Shown piece by piece: positions 1 to 11,100 of a DNA stretch of 64,000 nt. Location: assembly GCF_040436345.1 (NCBI RefSeq), contig NC_133234.1, positions 10,726,446-10,790,445 of the forward strand, read 5' to 3'. The notes under the pieces are model-generated. The model had not been told where the DNA came from. It was given only the letters and a program-made list of their open reading frames with translations, and ran no database searches. Numbering within the stretch: the stretch's first letter is position 1; each line of letters starts with the position of its first letter. The stretch comes from Pagrus major. Taxonomy: Eukaryota > Chordata > Actinopteri > Spariformes > Sparidae. The position numbers were made by a program, and so were the translations under genes.

Positions 1-1870
1 AATAATTGCTGCTGCTGCTAAACCTTAAAAGCATTTAAAGCACGGGATTGATTTTATTGTGAAGAAGCCACAGGAAACTCTGTATGTATTCGTAGAGATC
101 CACACTGCGACCATTAAGATGCATTTTGCAACTAAATTTTATAACTAGGAGCATGATGGAGCACTTTTGCATATTTGCAAGTCGCACTATTGTGTCTCTT
201 TAAGTCATCACCGTTTATCATGTGAAACACCAGTAGGAGTGTTTACGCAGGTGAAGTTCTGCTGTGGCCGCCACAGTAATAAAAGAACATAACACGATCA
301 ATCCTCTGATCCACTTCCTCAATATAAATGTGGTCATTGCTGCTGAGCAACACGTTTGTTTCTCTACCCAGGAAACTCTTAAAGTAGAAAGATTTTCCTA
401 TCATCAGGTATATGGTTAAGACTGAAAAAATATGAATGTGTTGCGTTTAATTTCGATCCAAGTGGCGCTTCCAAATTTTGTGCTGGTGCGCCTAAAATTT
501 TCAGAAGGGAGCACCAGTGCTACCAGTGTAAAAGGTTGGTCTGAAGCCCTGATTGGTCAGAAAGGTCAGCACTGACGGCAATCATTCATCAAAAATTTCA
601 CTGTTGATCTTATCTTTTCTTTTAAAAACAGATCAGTTTTAACAAGTGGAGAACAAGAGGAAGCAGCCACAGTGAGTTTTTAAAAAAAAGAGCTGCAGGT
701 GACAGCTGCAACTTACAACACATCAGGTAAGATAACCAACTGTTGTGCCACGTGCATGAAATCAGATCACAGTTGCTCATAGCATGAAGGAAAGAGGCAG
801 ATTATTGACATATTTATTAAAACTATGTCAATCTGTTTGGCTGCAAAATAAACATACTGTACACCATCTGCTCTCCTGTTGTAATTTCTGAAGCGGACGA
901 GTGTGTGCTGTAGTATAGCAAACTAGCTGTTAAAACACAGAACTGAAATCTTAAAAAAGTTCAGTAAACCTAAAAGAGTCCAGTTTGTCAAAAAGCAACC
1001 CTGAAATGAAAGCTTTTACTAGAATAAAAAACATGGATGTTGACATCTGAAAGCCAATAGTTAATTATACAGTGCAAACCACAGCTGATGCTTTGTTCAT
1101 GTGTGGTTTGCAGGGTTCACACCAGAGGTGGTAAAAGGCTGCAAAGAGCACAGAGCTGATAAACCTACAAACATGCCACTTAATGTATTAGTCCTGAACA
1201 ACATTCATGTTGCTGTTAATATACGGTTATCTGTCCTAACAATAGTGCTTAATGATGGCATTGTAGTCAGTATGACATAAGCACTAGCTGTTAATCATTT
1301 TCCACTCAGGAAAAATTGCCTCAGTAGAGAAATACTGCAATCAGAGAGAAAAACATAACTGCTTCCAAATATTTGGTTAGAGAATGGGATAAAAAAAACA
1401 AACTGAATGGAATGAAATCAGAGGGCATTTGTAACAATAGCAAAAGCATTATGTGCAAAGGGAGTTGAAAGAAATGCCAAAGAATGTCAAATTAAAATGA
1501 AAACACTAAAGATAGAGAGTACAAGCAGGCCTCGGTTTGCTTATAACCAGGCAGTACACCCGTATAAATCAATTGCAACAAACTGCGTGTTAGATTGCTG
1601 TGCTTCGTCCGTATAAGGTTACACACAGACAGAGCTGGAGCTGTTCGGAAAAGCCACATTCATCAATTCATCATATGAGCAGCTCCCTCTGAGAAATTAA
1701 GAATTGAGGGCACCTTGACAGACGCTGCAGAAAGCTGGAGATTTTGCCTGTTATTGACTTTCCCCACCCGCAACTTCCAGCTGGTGCGGGATTTGATTCA
1801 GCAACCTCACGAGTCTGCTGAATCGTAAAATGACTCAACTTCCCCTCACAGTGACTTGTGTTGTGCTGCG
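1..1870. other. Region downstream of gid4, no recognised coding exon
   Basis: This AT-rich stretch follows the gid4 stop codon on the minus strand and probably holds its 3' UTR. I looked on the minus strand for a further gid4 exon encoding the tail that human GID4 carries after its SSEW motif and did not find one. Positions 440-640 resemble degraded transposon-like sequence, but I cannot name a family. No RNA gene was seen. Confidence 0.4.
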
Positions 1871-3621
1871 TTACCATTCAGAGCTCCTGTGGTAGTAGTA
1901 GCCCTCGATGGTTGCTGTGGATTTCTGGAAGCAGATGTAGTAGAATCCAGCAAAGGACGCGCCGCTGATGTCTTTGATTGTGTGGTCGGGGACGAGAAAC
2001 TGCTCCTGAGGGGGGACGGAGAGGGCAGTTCAGAGGTGACTGACCACAAAATATGGGCTCAATCAGGCTCAATTTGGGCAGCACCTTACCTTCCACCTCA
2101 TGAAAATATAGTCCGAGTTCTTCAGATCCTCGTAGTCGAAATCATCCGAGTTGAACGACTTTGCATACTGGTAGAAGGCCTGGAACTTGCCCTTGACACA
2201 AAAAATAAAAGGATTATGTCACGGTAAAGCATCATGCTTTAGAGCACGCGTGTAGATTATGAATGTACCAGCTTACCCAGTGCTTGCGATCCACATCCTC
2301 ATCTGCATCCCATTTTCGGGTGAGAAATGGCCGCTTCCTGCTGATGATCTCTCCGGCGAAGAACGTGGTCAGAGTCGGGTATTCCTGCGAGAGCGAACGC
2401 AACACACAAACATTGTTGTTTTGTTTGCTGTGGTGCAGCCGACCCCCATACATGCTGTTTTTGTCTTTTTCTCCTCTTTGTAGGTGAAAGAATGTCACGC
2501 CCAACGCTAATAGTATGTCTGTCAGTTCAATGATTTCATTCCAGAACAAATTACAGGATAGAGAGTGACTTCTGAAAGTACACATTCACTGTTTATTTTC
2601 AATCACAGGAGTCAGGATTTTTATGATTCTGTAATTACAACCTCTGAACCTTAAGAATACCAACTTTTCTGAATTTGACATCTACCCCGCAGTCCAATGG
2701 GATGTTATCTAGACAATAACTCTAAAATATGACATGTTACTGAGCCATAATGTCAAATATTTTCTATTTTTCTATCTTATTCAATGTGTTTGTTAGTTTG
2801 AGACCTGGCCCCACTGTGCTTGATTCTGTAGCAGCATAACATGACAGCCTCTAGAATGGCAGAGCCTGGAGCTGGACTGTACCAGTCTCTTAAAAAGGAC
2901 ACAAACACAATGAGCAGTGGCCGGAGGTAGCTTAAATTATTGATGTTTGTGACTTAATAAAGGGAATTACTCCTCTCACCTCAGTCAGTCCTTTTATCTT
3001 CAGGTAGCCACACAAGTAGGAATCCTCCATGGTGACATGCTTATAAAGAAAACACAAGAAACGCCATTCACTTTATATGTATGTATGCAAAATGTAGCTT
3101 TTTCTACATGCAAGTGACAATTCGTAAGAATACTGTTATTGATTTTAAATGAATATCGAATATCCTCCCACACCTAATAACCATAAACGTGCAGGTTTGT
3201 AAGTGTGAGAATGATAAAACAATGATATCATGACAGATTTCTCTTGAACTGAACTGGGTTGTGAGTAAACAGTCCCAGGCACTGCTACATCCACAGCTAG
3301 CTAGCAGGCCAGCGCTCATTGATTTTCCAGCTGTCAATCATCCCACCGCCCGTTTGACAGATCACCAAATGCCCCTGACAGCTCGCCCGAATAAAAAAAA
3401 TAAAAATATCCGCTCCACAGTAGTCCCACCTGCAAAACAACCTCCACGTCGTACGAGTTCCCCTTGCTCTTCTGGTGGCCCCTGAACTTGGAGCCGCTGT
3501 ACAGCAGCGACGTGACAACACCGGGCTGCTGGGTGTTTATCGGCGGCGGCGGGATAAGGGAGGCCGAGGATGCGAAGGCCGCGGCAGGGGAGTCGCTGAG
3601 GTATCCAGCGGGGACAGGCAT
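1871..3621 (-). CDS. gid4: GID4, substrate receptor of the GID/CTLH E3 ubiquitin ligase
   Basis: Five coding exons read on the minus strand: 3430-3621, 2980-3039, 2277-2384, 2090-2191 and 1871-2005, all phase 0, giving 198 aa. The start [10 protein letters not shown] is followed by the hallmark [15 protein letters not shown] and then the beta-barrel ([67 protein letters not shown]). Family knowledge: GID4 binds proteins with an N-terminal proline degron and recruits them to the CTLH ligase. The two residues I recall as contacting that proline, Glu237 and Tyr258 in human, are present here as Glu155 and Tyr176. The protein lacks the long low-complexity N-terminus of human GID4. It ends SSEW-stop, about 20 residues before the human end, and the stop overlaps a possible splice donor, so a further exon cannot be excluded. 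The gene shares a divergent promoter with atpaf2. Confidence 0.93.
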
Positions 3622-4275
3622 GGCTCCCGCTTCGCTGGCTGGGCACCGACCGCGGGCAATAGCCGTGTGGGCGATAGAGTCTGTCGGCGTGTACGAAGAG
3701 GAGGGGGAGGACTAAAGAGGTCCACCGACATTCAATTCCCCCCGTGATTACTCCACGCTTTAGTTTACTGGGCACCGAGCTCCCAGAAAAGTAAGTGGAC
3801 TTCGACGCGGCGCTGTAGGCAGCAGAATCCGCCCTTCTCATTGGTCAACTGAGTTCACCTTGCTAAGATCCTCAACGCTCATTGGTTTGGCTTGCGGAAG
3901 GCTTTATGGGAATATGTGGGTGTAGTTTCTTCCTGTTGTGTAAGTATACGTATAAGCACTTATAAAACTACATTTCCCAATATTCAAACAATTTGCGACG
4001 CTATCTGTCAAGCACGGAAGGTCACACGCGTGCTTTTGAACACAGGAGCTGAGAGCTGAGGAGGAAATGTTCGGCAGTAAATAGAGACATAGCGACTTTA
4101 TATGGATAGCCCGTAGAGTGTGGACGAGAATCGATGCTAATACGAAAATATATAGAAATGTTGCATTTAATTAATTAATGAACTGCGGTCGTAAACAGGC
4201 AGCCTAGCTAAAACAGGTAGCTAGCCTTTTAGCTAGCTTTTCTTCAAAACATTATATCTCCACACAACAGCAGCA
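3622..4275. promoter_or_regulatory. Bidirectional promoter between gid4 and atpaf2
   Basis: The two start codons are 654 bp apart and diverge. Inverted CCAAT boxes (ATTGG) lie at 3840-3844 and 3881-3885, each followed by GGT- or GGTTT-type sequence typical of NF-Y sites. An ACTACA-nn-TCCCA motif occurs on the plus strand at 3967-3979, and a related ACTACA on the minus strand at 3921-3926 facing the other way. This motif class is known from vertebrate bidirectional housekeeping promoters and is bound by ZNF143/THAP11-type factors. No TATA box is obvious at a convincing distance from either gene. Start sites cannot be fixed from sequence alone. Confidence 0.65.
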
Positions 4276-7128
4276 ATGTTCAGGAGCCTTGTTAGACTTC
4301 ACAGTCAGTTTGGAAATGCCCTTTCAATCAGTAAAGTGTGCCCAAGAAGTCAGCAGCTTGGGTCTGCTTTGAAATACTCCACAGCCACAGCAGGTAGGAT
4401 AACCAGTGTGGTTAAAAACTCAGTGTTTCTGCAGCAGGATTACATTTGTGAAACTTAACCTTGCTGTGTAAGTGTGGTCTGATGTGATGTTTTCTGCTGT
4501 TTCCAGAAAGAAAAAAGTTTTATCAAGATGTCAGTATATCCCATGGTGAAGGTAAGTGTCAAATGTTAACAAGTATGGTAGTTCTGGGATTGAGGATGTT
4601 AAGTTCATTTTGAGGTGAAAAGATTGTGCACATTTAACGTTTCTGATGCAGAAAATGGCGGATTAACAAGCAGATGCTTCTCCATATATCTGTCATTCTT
4701 CTACTTAATGAATATCTTACATGTTGCAATTTTCATTAAGGTGGTGTATTTGAGATAAACCTTGACAGAAGGAAACTGAAAACTCCTGGAGGGAAGCTGT
4801 TCACAGTACCAAATGAAGCCCTCGCCATCGCCGTGGCAACCGAATGGGATGCTCAAAGGGACACGCTCAAGTTCTACACGATGCACATGGTGCGACTTTG
4901 GGATTGGATTGATTTAAAGCAGGGTTACTTATCCTTGGGGTCAGACCAAATTTAGGGTTGATTTCTATCTAGATTGAGGTCCTGTGAGATTTTTTAAAAC
5001 GTCTCTCTCTATATATATATCTTTTTTGTGTGTTTTCAATTGCATACGTAATACATAGGGTAATTTACATGGAAACTTCTTCTCGTTCTTATTGCGGGAA
5101 GGTGGTAACAATTAGGGATGGGAAGGCAAAGTCACAGTTTCCATTTAAGTATGAGAATTGTAATAAGGCTGAAAGAAATACTGGTTATACTTTTGACACA
5201 GAGGTTTACTTCAGAACTCAGAGAAAATATTACTAGTCATACATTTTACCATGAAGCTCTTGCCATGTTTTATAGTTTTGTAAAGATACTAGTAAAGAAA
5301 AGTTAACTAAAACAGTAATTGACAGAAAGTGTTGGTACACTCTTCCTGCAGACTACCCTGTGCAACACAGCTCTGGACAACCCCACCCAACGCAGTAAGG
5401 ACCAAATGATCAGTGCTGCCCTGAAGTACCTGGAGACTGATACTGTCTGGTAAACTTCTTTCTCACTTATTGTCTTTCACAATTTAAATTGAATTAGTAA
5501 TTTTTAAAACAGGACTTTGCTGTTGCTTTGAATAACAACAGCTACTCATTGGGGCTTCTGTACATTTATGTTAAGCCAGAGCTAATTTCTAACAGTACTC
5601 CCTTATAAGGGATTAAAGGTCACTTGAGCCATTGTTTACACATCATTAAACATAGAAAATCTTTTATATATTATTAAATGTGTCCATATTCTCAATGAGA
5701 ATAAAGTAAAAAGCTCATGTTTGTGAAAGACACAAGAACATTAACACAATGACAACATCAATTGGATAAATTTACTGTCACTTTTATTCTGGACTTGATT
5801 GCTGCAGAGAAAATCCTGTTCTGCAAGCTTGTGGACCTGGTGGTTGCATGTTGTTGCTCATTTCCAATGACATTTATATATTGTTTTTTGTCAATTATTG
5901 AATGCCAGTTACTCACAGTTGTGGCTTTAACTGTTAACGTCGTTTATGATTTGTTCAGTTACAGAGTAGATGAGCCCTATGGTTTGGTTGAGCTACAGAA
6001 GAATGAGTGGGACCCAGCGCTCCACTGGATTGAAAACAGGTAACGGCATTAGCTTTTGTCATAGTTAAGGTGTTACAGCCCCTTCTCATTAAGTTGTTGT
6101 ATTAAGCTCTTTCCTAATTATCTTCATATTTTAAAACTCAATTGCAGATATAATGTCACTATTGGTGCCTCGTCCAGTATTTTGGGTCCTGAGATCCCAG
6201 AGGCAACCAAAGAAACGTTCAGGCAACACCTGAATTCTTACAACTTCTGGTCCCTGACAGGTAAAACATCTCCAAACTGATCCAAGATAAGCAATTTCAT
6301 GTAACATAGGAGTGTTTAGTTTGGTTGTGTAGTAGCTGTAAATTGTAAAATAAAAATGAGGAAATGAGCTGTAATGTAATGTGCTTTTGTCCTGTTCAGG
6401 GCTCGAGTTTGTGATCACCCAGCTGAAGTCTGTCGTTCTGTCGATGGCCATGATTGACAGACATCTGACCGTGGAACAGGCTGTGCTGCTCTCCAGACTG
6501 GAGGAGGAGTATCAGGTATGAGAGCAGCAAAATTGTTTTTCCATCTACTCATTTAGTTTGTATTATTCAGCTCTGCAATAACCATAAACAATTGAGACCA
6601 TGGTTGAGATGCTTGTGACACTGTTATTGTTATCATTTCCCAGAAATCCTGGTACTTTTCCTGCATAGGCAATATTTGCTTCTTCAGTCAAGGTTTTCAT
6701 TTGCTTTAATCAAGAGCAGAGAAAACATGTTGGAAGTGATTGTTAATTGTCAGAAACTCAAAAAGGTTTGCTTCATTTACTCGGGAAGAACAGCGCCCCC
6801 TGGTGTTTAAATCATGTTTCCAAATAAATCTAACCTGGTGCAGCATACAATGTCCAATGCAGTGAAGCTGACTTTGCTCTTCTGTGTCCTGGTTTTACCT
6901 TCTTGCAGAAATTCTACAAATGCTGCTCTGTTTGCAGACACTCTTATTATTACCTATTTGACCCTCCAATTTGTTTGCTGTCCTGCACAGATTCGGCAGT
7001 GGGGAAACGTGGAGTGGGCCCACGATTACGACATGTATGAGCTGAGGGCACGGACTGCTGCTGGAACTCTCTTTGTTCACCTCTCGTCTGAGAGTTCAAC
7101 TGTCAAACGCAAACTAATGCAGGACTGA
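4276..7128 (+). CDS. atpaf2: ATP synthase F1 complex assembly factor 2 (ATP12)
   Basis: Eight exons: 4276-4393, 4507-4551, 4741-4889, 5352-5449, 5959-6039, 6148-6260, 6400-6515 and 6991-7128, totalling 858 bp or 285 aa (human about 289). The first ~39 residues contain Arg and Lys but no Asp or Glu, which fits a mitochondrial presequence. The ATP12 core follows: RKKFYQDVSISHGE, LDRRKLKTPGGKLF, ALAIAVATEWDAQ, TTLCNTALDNPTQR, NEWDPALHWIENRY, QAVLLSRLEEEYQIRQWGN and EWAHDYDMYELRARTAAGTL. ATP12 family proteins bind the F1 alpha subunit in the matrix and prevent its misassembly before it pairs with beta. All exon junctions have GT-AG sites and matching phases. The gene lies divergent from gid4 and about 1 kb upstream of tom1l2 on the same strand. 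Confidence 0.96.
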
Positions 7129-7890
7129 GAAGGATAAGCTCCAAACAGAAAACTCTCAGTGAGCACACAGCAAATCTGCCCTCAAACGGACGTACTCCCC
7201 AGGCATCTCTGTTTATCCGTGTTTAAATCCATGCAGACCAACACAAAACACATCCGATTTAGCAGCAACAACTGCTGTGTCTATGATCTGTTATCGAGTC
7301 ATCTCCCTCCAGTAAAACATTGGCTGTATTTTCGCAGTGTTTTTATGTGGCAGCTGCCAAGTGTGATGCCCTTCACCGAGTTTCCAGTCAGTTCTCAGTC
7401 ATCCGTGACATTTTGGACACCGGGCCTGTTTTCGAGTGAATGGTGACTAATGTTGTTGTCTGTTTGGTGGTGCCTGCTTTCACTACATCTGAATACCGGC
7501 AAAAGTGCATATGCTCTCCTAACAACACACTATTCATACTAACTGTGCCGTGTGTAGTGTTTGGTAATTGTGTACTGCATAATATTCACTTGCAGTCGGT
7601 GAAAGGGCTGCATTCTGATTATTTTCTGTGGTTAAGTATTTAATAATACACACAAATACCTCTTCTTCAGTTCAGTTTCCCCTGCAAAGCTGCAAAAGGT
7701 TTGATTTTAGCAGAAAAGTGGACTTCTTCCTCCTCCAGTTGTTGTGTCCATTGCTGAAATTTTGTTTCTTTTACAGCTGAAATGGATCAGAGTTATTAAA
7801 AGAATGTCATTCATACTTGTCTTTTCTCTTTCCATCTATTGTCAGTAACAAAATTAACTTTGAATTAAAACCAAAACAAGGACAAATTGT
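7129..7890 (+). other. atpaf2: atpaf2 3' UTR with candidate poly(A) signal
   Basis: The stretch after the atpaf2 stop has no further coding exon. An ATTAAA hexamer near 7863 followed by a GT-rich segment is the best cleavage signal; another ATTAAA lies near 7793. This leaves only about 150-250 bp before the CCAAT boxes of tom1l2, so the two transcription units are closely packed. Confidence 0.5.
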
Positions 7891-8039
7891 TTATGTTTGT
7901 CATGATTACCATATGTGTGTGTTCTTTGACTGCATCAGCTCAGATCAGGGTGAGTGCGGCAGTCATAAAATAGCCATTTGAGTTTTATCGAGCAACCTTT
8001 GGTGCCTTTTATTTACAATCGCCCTACTCCCATGACTGA

Positions 8040-8172
8040 TATCGTAGCTGTCCAATCACGCAAAAGGTCAGGATTCGTTGACCAATTACGCTGCTCTGTG
8101 GGCGGGACTTGGTTGACGTTTCCTCATGTATCATCATCATCCCATGGACTGACTTGTTTGTTGTCGAGCAAG
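8040..8172 (+). promoter_or_regulatory. tom1l2: Proximal promoter and 5' leader of tom1l2
   Basis: Two CCAAT boxes at 8052-8056 and 8082-8086 and a GC box (GGGCGGG) at 8100-8106 precede the ATG at 8173. The spacing of about 30 bp between CCAAT boxes, with the GC box just downstream, is typical of a TATA-less housekeeping promoter. The ATG context AAGATGG agrees with a Kozak start, with A at -3 and G at +4. Confidence 0.6.
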
Positions 8173-11100
8173 ATGGAGTTCCTTTTGGGAAATCCTTACA
8201 GTACCCCTGTGGGGCATTGCATTGGTATGTAACCAGATGTTTTGATAACTACACCGCGTGGACATAGATATCTATATCCTGGAAATGTGTCTTTGTCGTG
8301 TGGCAGTCGTTTACGGGCTTGCTACCGTTAGCATGCTAACGTCCCTGAATGAGTCCTGTGCAGCTGGAAAGCCACCGTTAGCCGCCTAGCTAACTAGTAG
8401 TAACGGTAACATCTGCTGTCATTGTGCTAGCGGTATTGTTAACAAACAAAATAGCTGTTTTCTGTCATTGTCACTTCATAGGTCAGTCCTTAAAACATTA
8501 ACAAATACATTTGCTTGTATTTTAAATGCTGACTAATAGCTAAGTTGGCTAACAGTCAGCTAGCCACCAGTCATCGTCATGTAATTGGTCTGTTGTGTTT
8601 AAATGAGACCTCTATACAGGTTACTCCCCTTAATAACTACTTGTGTCTTCCAGAGAGAGCCACTGATGGCTCTCTGCAAAGTGAAGACTGGACCCTCAAC
8701 ATGGAAATATGTGACATCATCAATGAAACAGAGGATGGGTGAGTGACTAACTGAGGAAAATCAATCAATATCCATATCTACTATTGATTAACTCTTAGAG
8801 GAGTTAGTTGAATTCTGTCTTCTTTCGTTCATGTGCTGTTTACGTAATGCATTGCTGCAGCAAAATATCCTATTATAATCAGTCCTTTACCTCTTTGCTT
8901 TATCTGTGCCACACTAAGACAAGGAGCCTACTAGCTCTGGCTATGCAAGGTGGACTTATGCAAGGCCTCATTGCTTATCTCAGCCCTCCATTAACCTTGT
9001 AGTGTATGTTTAAGCTGGTGTATGAGGTCTTGTTTGATTACTAGGTTGTAAACTGGCTTAGATGAGTCTGGCCTAGTGCAGTGCAGTGTCCTGTACTGTA
9101 TATCAGCAGTCTATAAAAAGAGGTCTGACTCTACTTTTTTTTCTTCTCTCATGGGAATGAAAGGGGTGTCACATGCCCACTGCTGTGAGGCTGATTTGAT
9201 CTGTGTTCGAAGAATTCAGAAGTTAATTATTACTACCCAGAGTCACTTTGTCAATACAGAGATTGTGAAAAGCCGAAGAATCATTGACATGTGCCTGCGC
9301 CTGGTATTCTTCCCAATTTTTGCACATGTGGTCCATCTCCCTGTCAGTGCCTTTCAAAATGCCCCCTAAAGCCCTCGGTCATTAAGGTCTTGATAGTTGT
9401 TTTTGTCTGTGGCATACTGTACTATGCTATCCATGTTTGTTTATGTTTGTGTGCAGGCCAAAGGATGCAATTAGAGCAGTGAAGAAGAGGCTGAATGGCA
9501 ACAGGAATTACAGGGAAGTGATGCTGGCTTTAACGGTGAGTTAAAAGCAGGATGGCTACTACAATTTATTTACTTGTTGCAGCATTCAAGACATGAATCA
9601 TGTTTGTTTCTCCTTTTTCCTCTCACATAATGTTATCTCATGTAAAACAAATCACTTGTGGCCACGTGATTGTATCGCATCATTTGCATTCGGGACGAAG
9701 TGCTCAGAGAATTTGCAATCTAAAATATCATGTCTATTCTATGTCTGACTTTAACAGGGTTTGATTCACAGTTTGCCTGATGTTATTTCCTCTCTGTATC
9801 CGTCAGGTCCTGGAGACGTGCGTGAAGAACTGCGGCCATCGCTTTCATGCTTTAGTCACTAGCAGGGACTTTGTCGATGGCGTGCTTGTTAAAATCATCT
9901 CCCCTAAAAACAACCCGCCTACAATCGTTCAAGATAAAGTACTCGCCCTGATTCAGGTAAGATAGCAGGATAATTGCTTGCAACTATTGTCAGTTTATTG
10001 CCTTGTGTTGTTTATCATGCTAGTATACTCGCCGCATGTCATAAACCTTAATAGGTTTTTCCCACGAGGGGTGTTGAGTCTCTACATTTTCCTTTTTAAT
10101 GCTGCTCATCAACGTGAGAGGTTTGCAGCGTAGGTGTTTACTGTAATAAGTGTGGCTGTGCAGCAGTCCTGTCATCCCCAGGCAGAGCCTCAGGTAAAGT
10201 GCAGTGTCTCCAGGGCTTCAGCCGGGAGCAGCTCGAGTTACCTGTCACAGCTCAGGTAACTGCCAGGCTCATGTGGGCTGCTCTTATTTCCACCAGGGAA
10301 ACCATGTGACCACAGCATACGACATGGACCCAGGAGAGGGCCATGCAGTAGCTGTGAGAGGAGAGGAGAGAATCTAATTGCCTCTCATTTGTGTAGTCAT
10401 TAGCCAAACAAGTTTGTGAGAAGAGGGCGAGCTGGGAAAACTGTGTGGGAAAATGTAGAATAAAGAGCGCTCCCTTTACACAACAGCAAGAGTATTGTTG
10501 ACTTTTCCTTTTAGCGAGATGCACAGTTGGGCAAGAGTTGTGTTGTGCAGTTACCTAACCACCTGTCTCGTCTCTCAGGTGTGTGTGTGCCTAGGAGTTT
10601 CATGTGTGTGCAGTTAATAGTCATTACAACACTTAAGTCGTTCTAAGTAGTTTCATTCTGTTGGTTTTGCATCAGCCTCATTTATTTGTTTTCAACCAAA
10701 ATAAGAGACCCGTCTTGGAAACTTGAGTTTTTGGATCAAAGTGGCTTCAAGTTTGAAGTGTAGATTGCTTTTGGATAAAGACCTCCTTTAAAGTTCTTGT
10801 CCACTTGTTTTCTAAAAATGTGTAATGTGTTTGAACAGTTGTAATGGCCCAGTTTAGCTTAAGCCCATCCACTGCTGAGAGAGAGAAGCCAAGAGCTTTG
10901 TGGTTTGCTGACTGGATGTATTCAAGGCAGACAAACAGAAATGATCAGAGAACAGGACTCTTTTAGTATTCTGACATCCCTTGCTTTGTTTGCTGTGTCA
11001 GCCCTCCCTTTACCCATTGTTTTGTTGTTCCGTCTCACCCTCTCTCTTCTTTTAACTCTTTTCTCACTCTCCCTTTTCCAGGCATGGGCTGATGCATTCA

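Noticed and set aside
1856-2227. 123-residue plus-strand reading frame
   Set aside because: It runs antisense over gid4 exons 4 and 5 and has no splice or protein support of its own.
3362-3841. 159-residue minus-strand reading frame across the gid4 start
   Set aside because: It is out of frame with the conserved [15 protein letters not shown] reading; GC-rich exon 1 leaves several frames open.
7440-7643. Small frame after atpaf2 considered as a DRC3 remnant
   Set aside because: No leucine-rich repeat pattern; it lies in the likely atpaf2 3' UTR.
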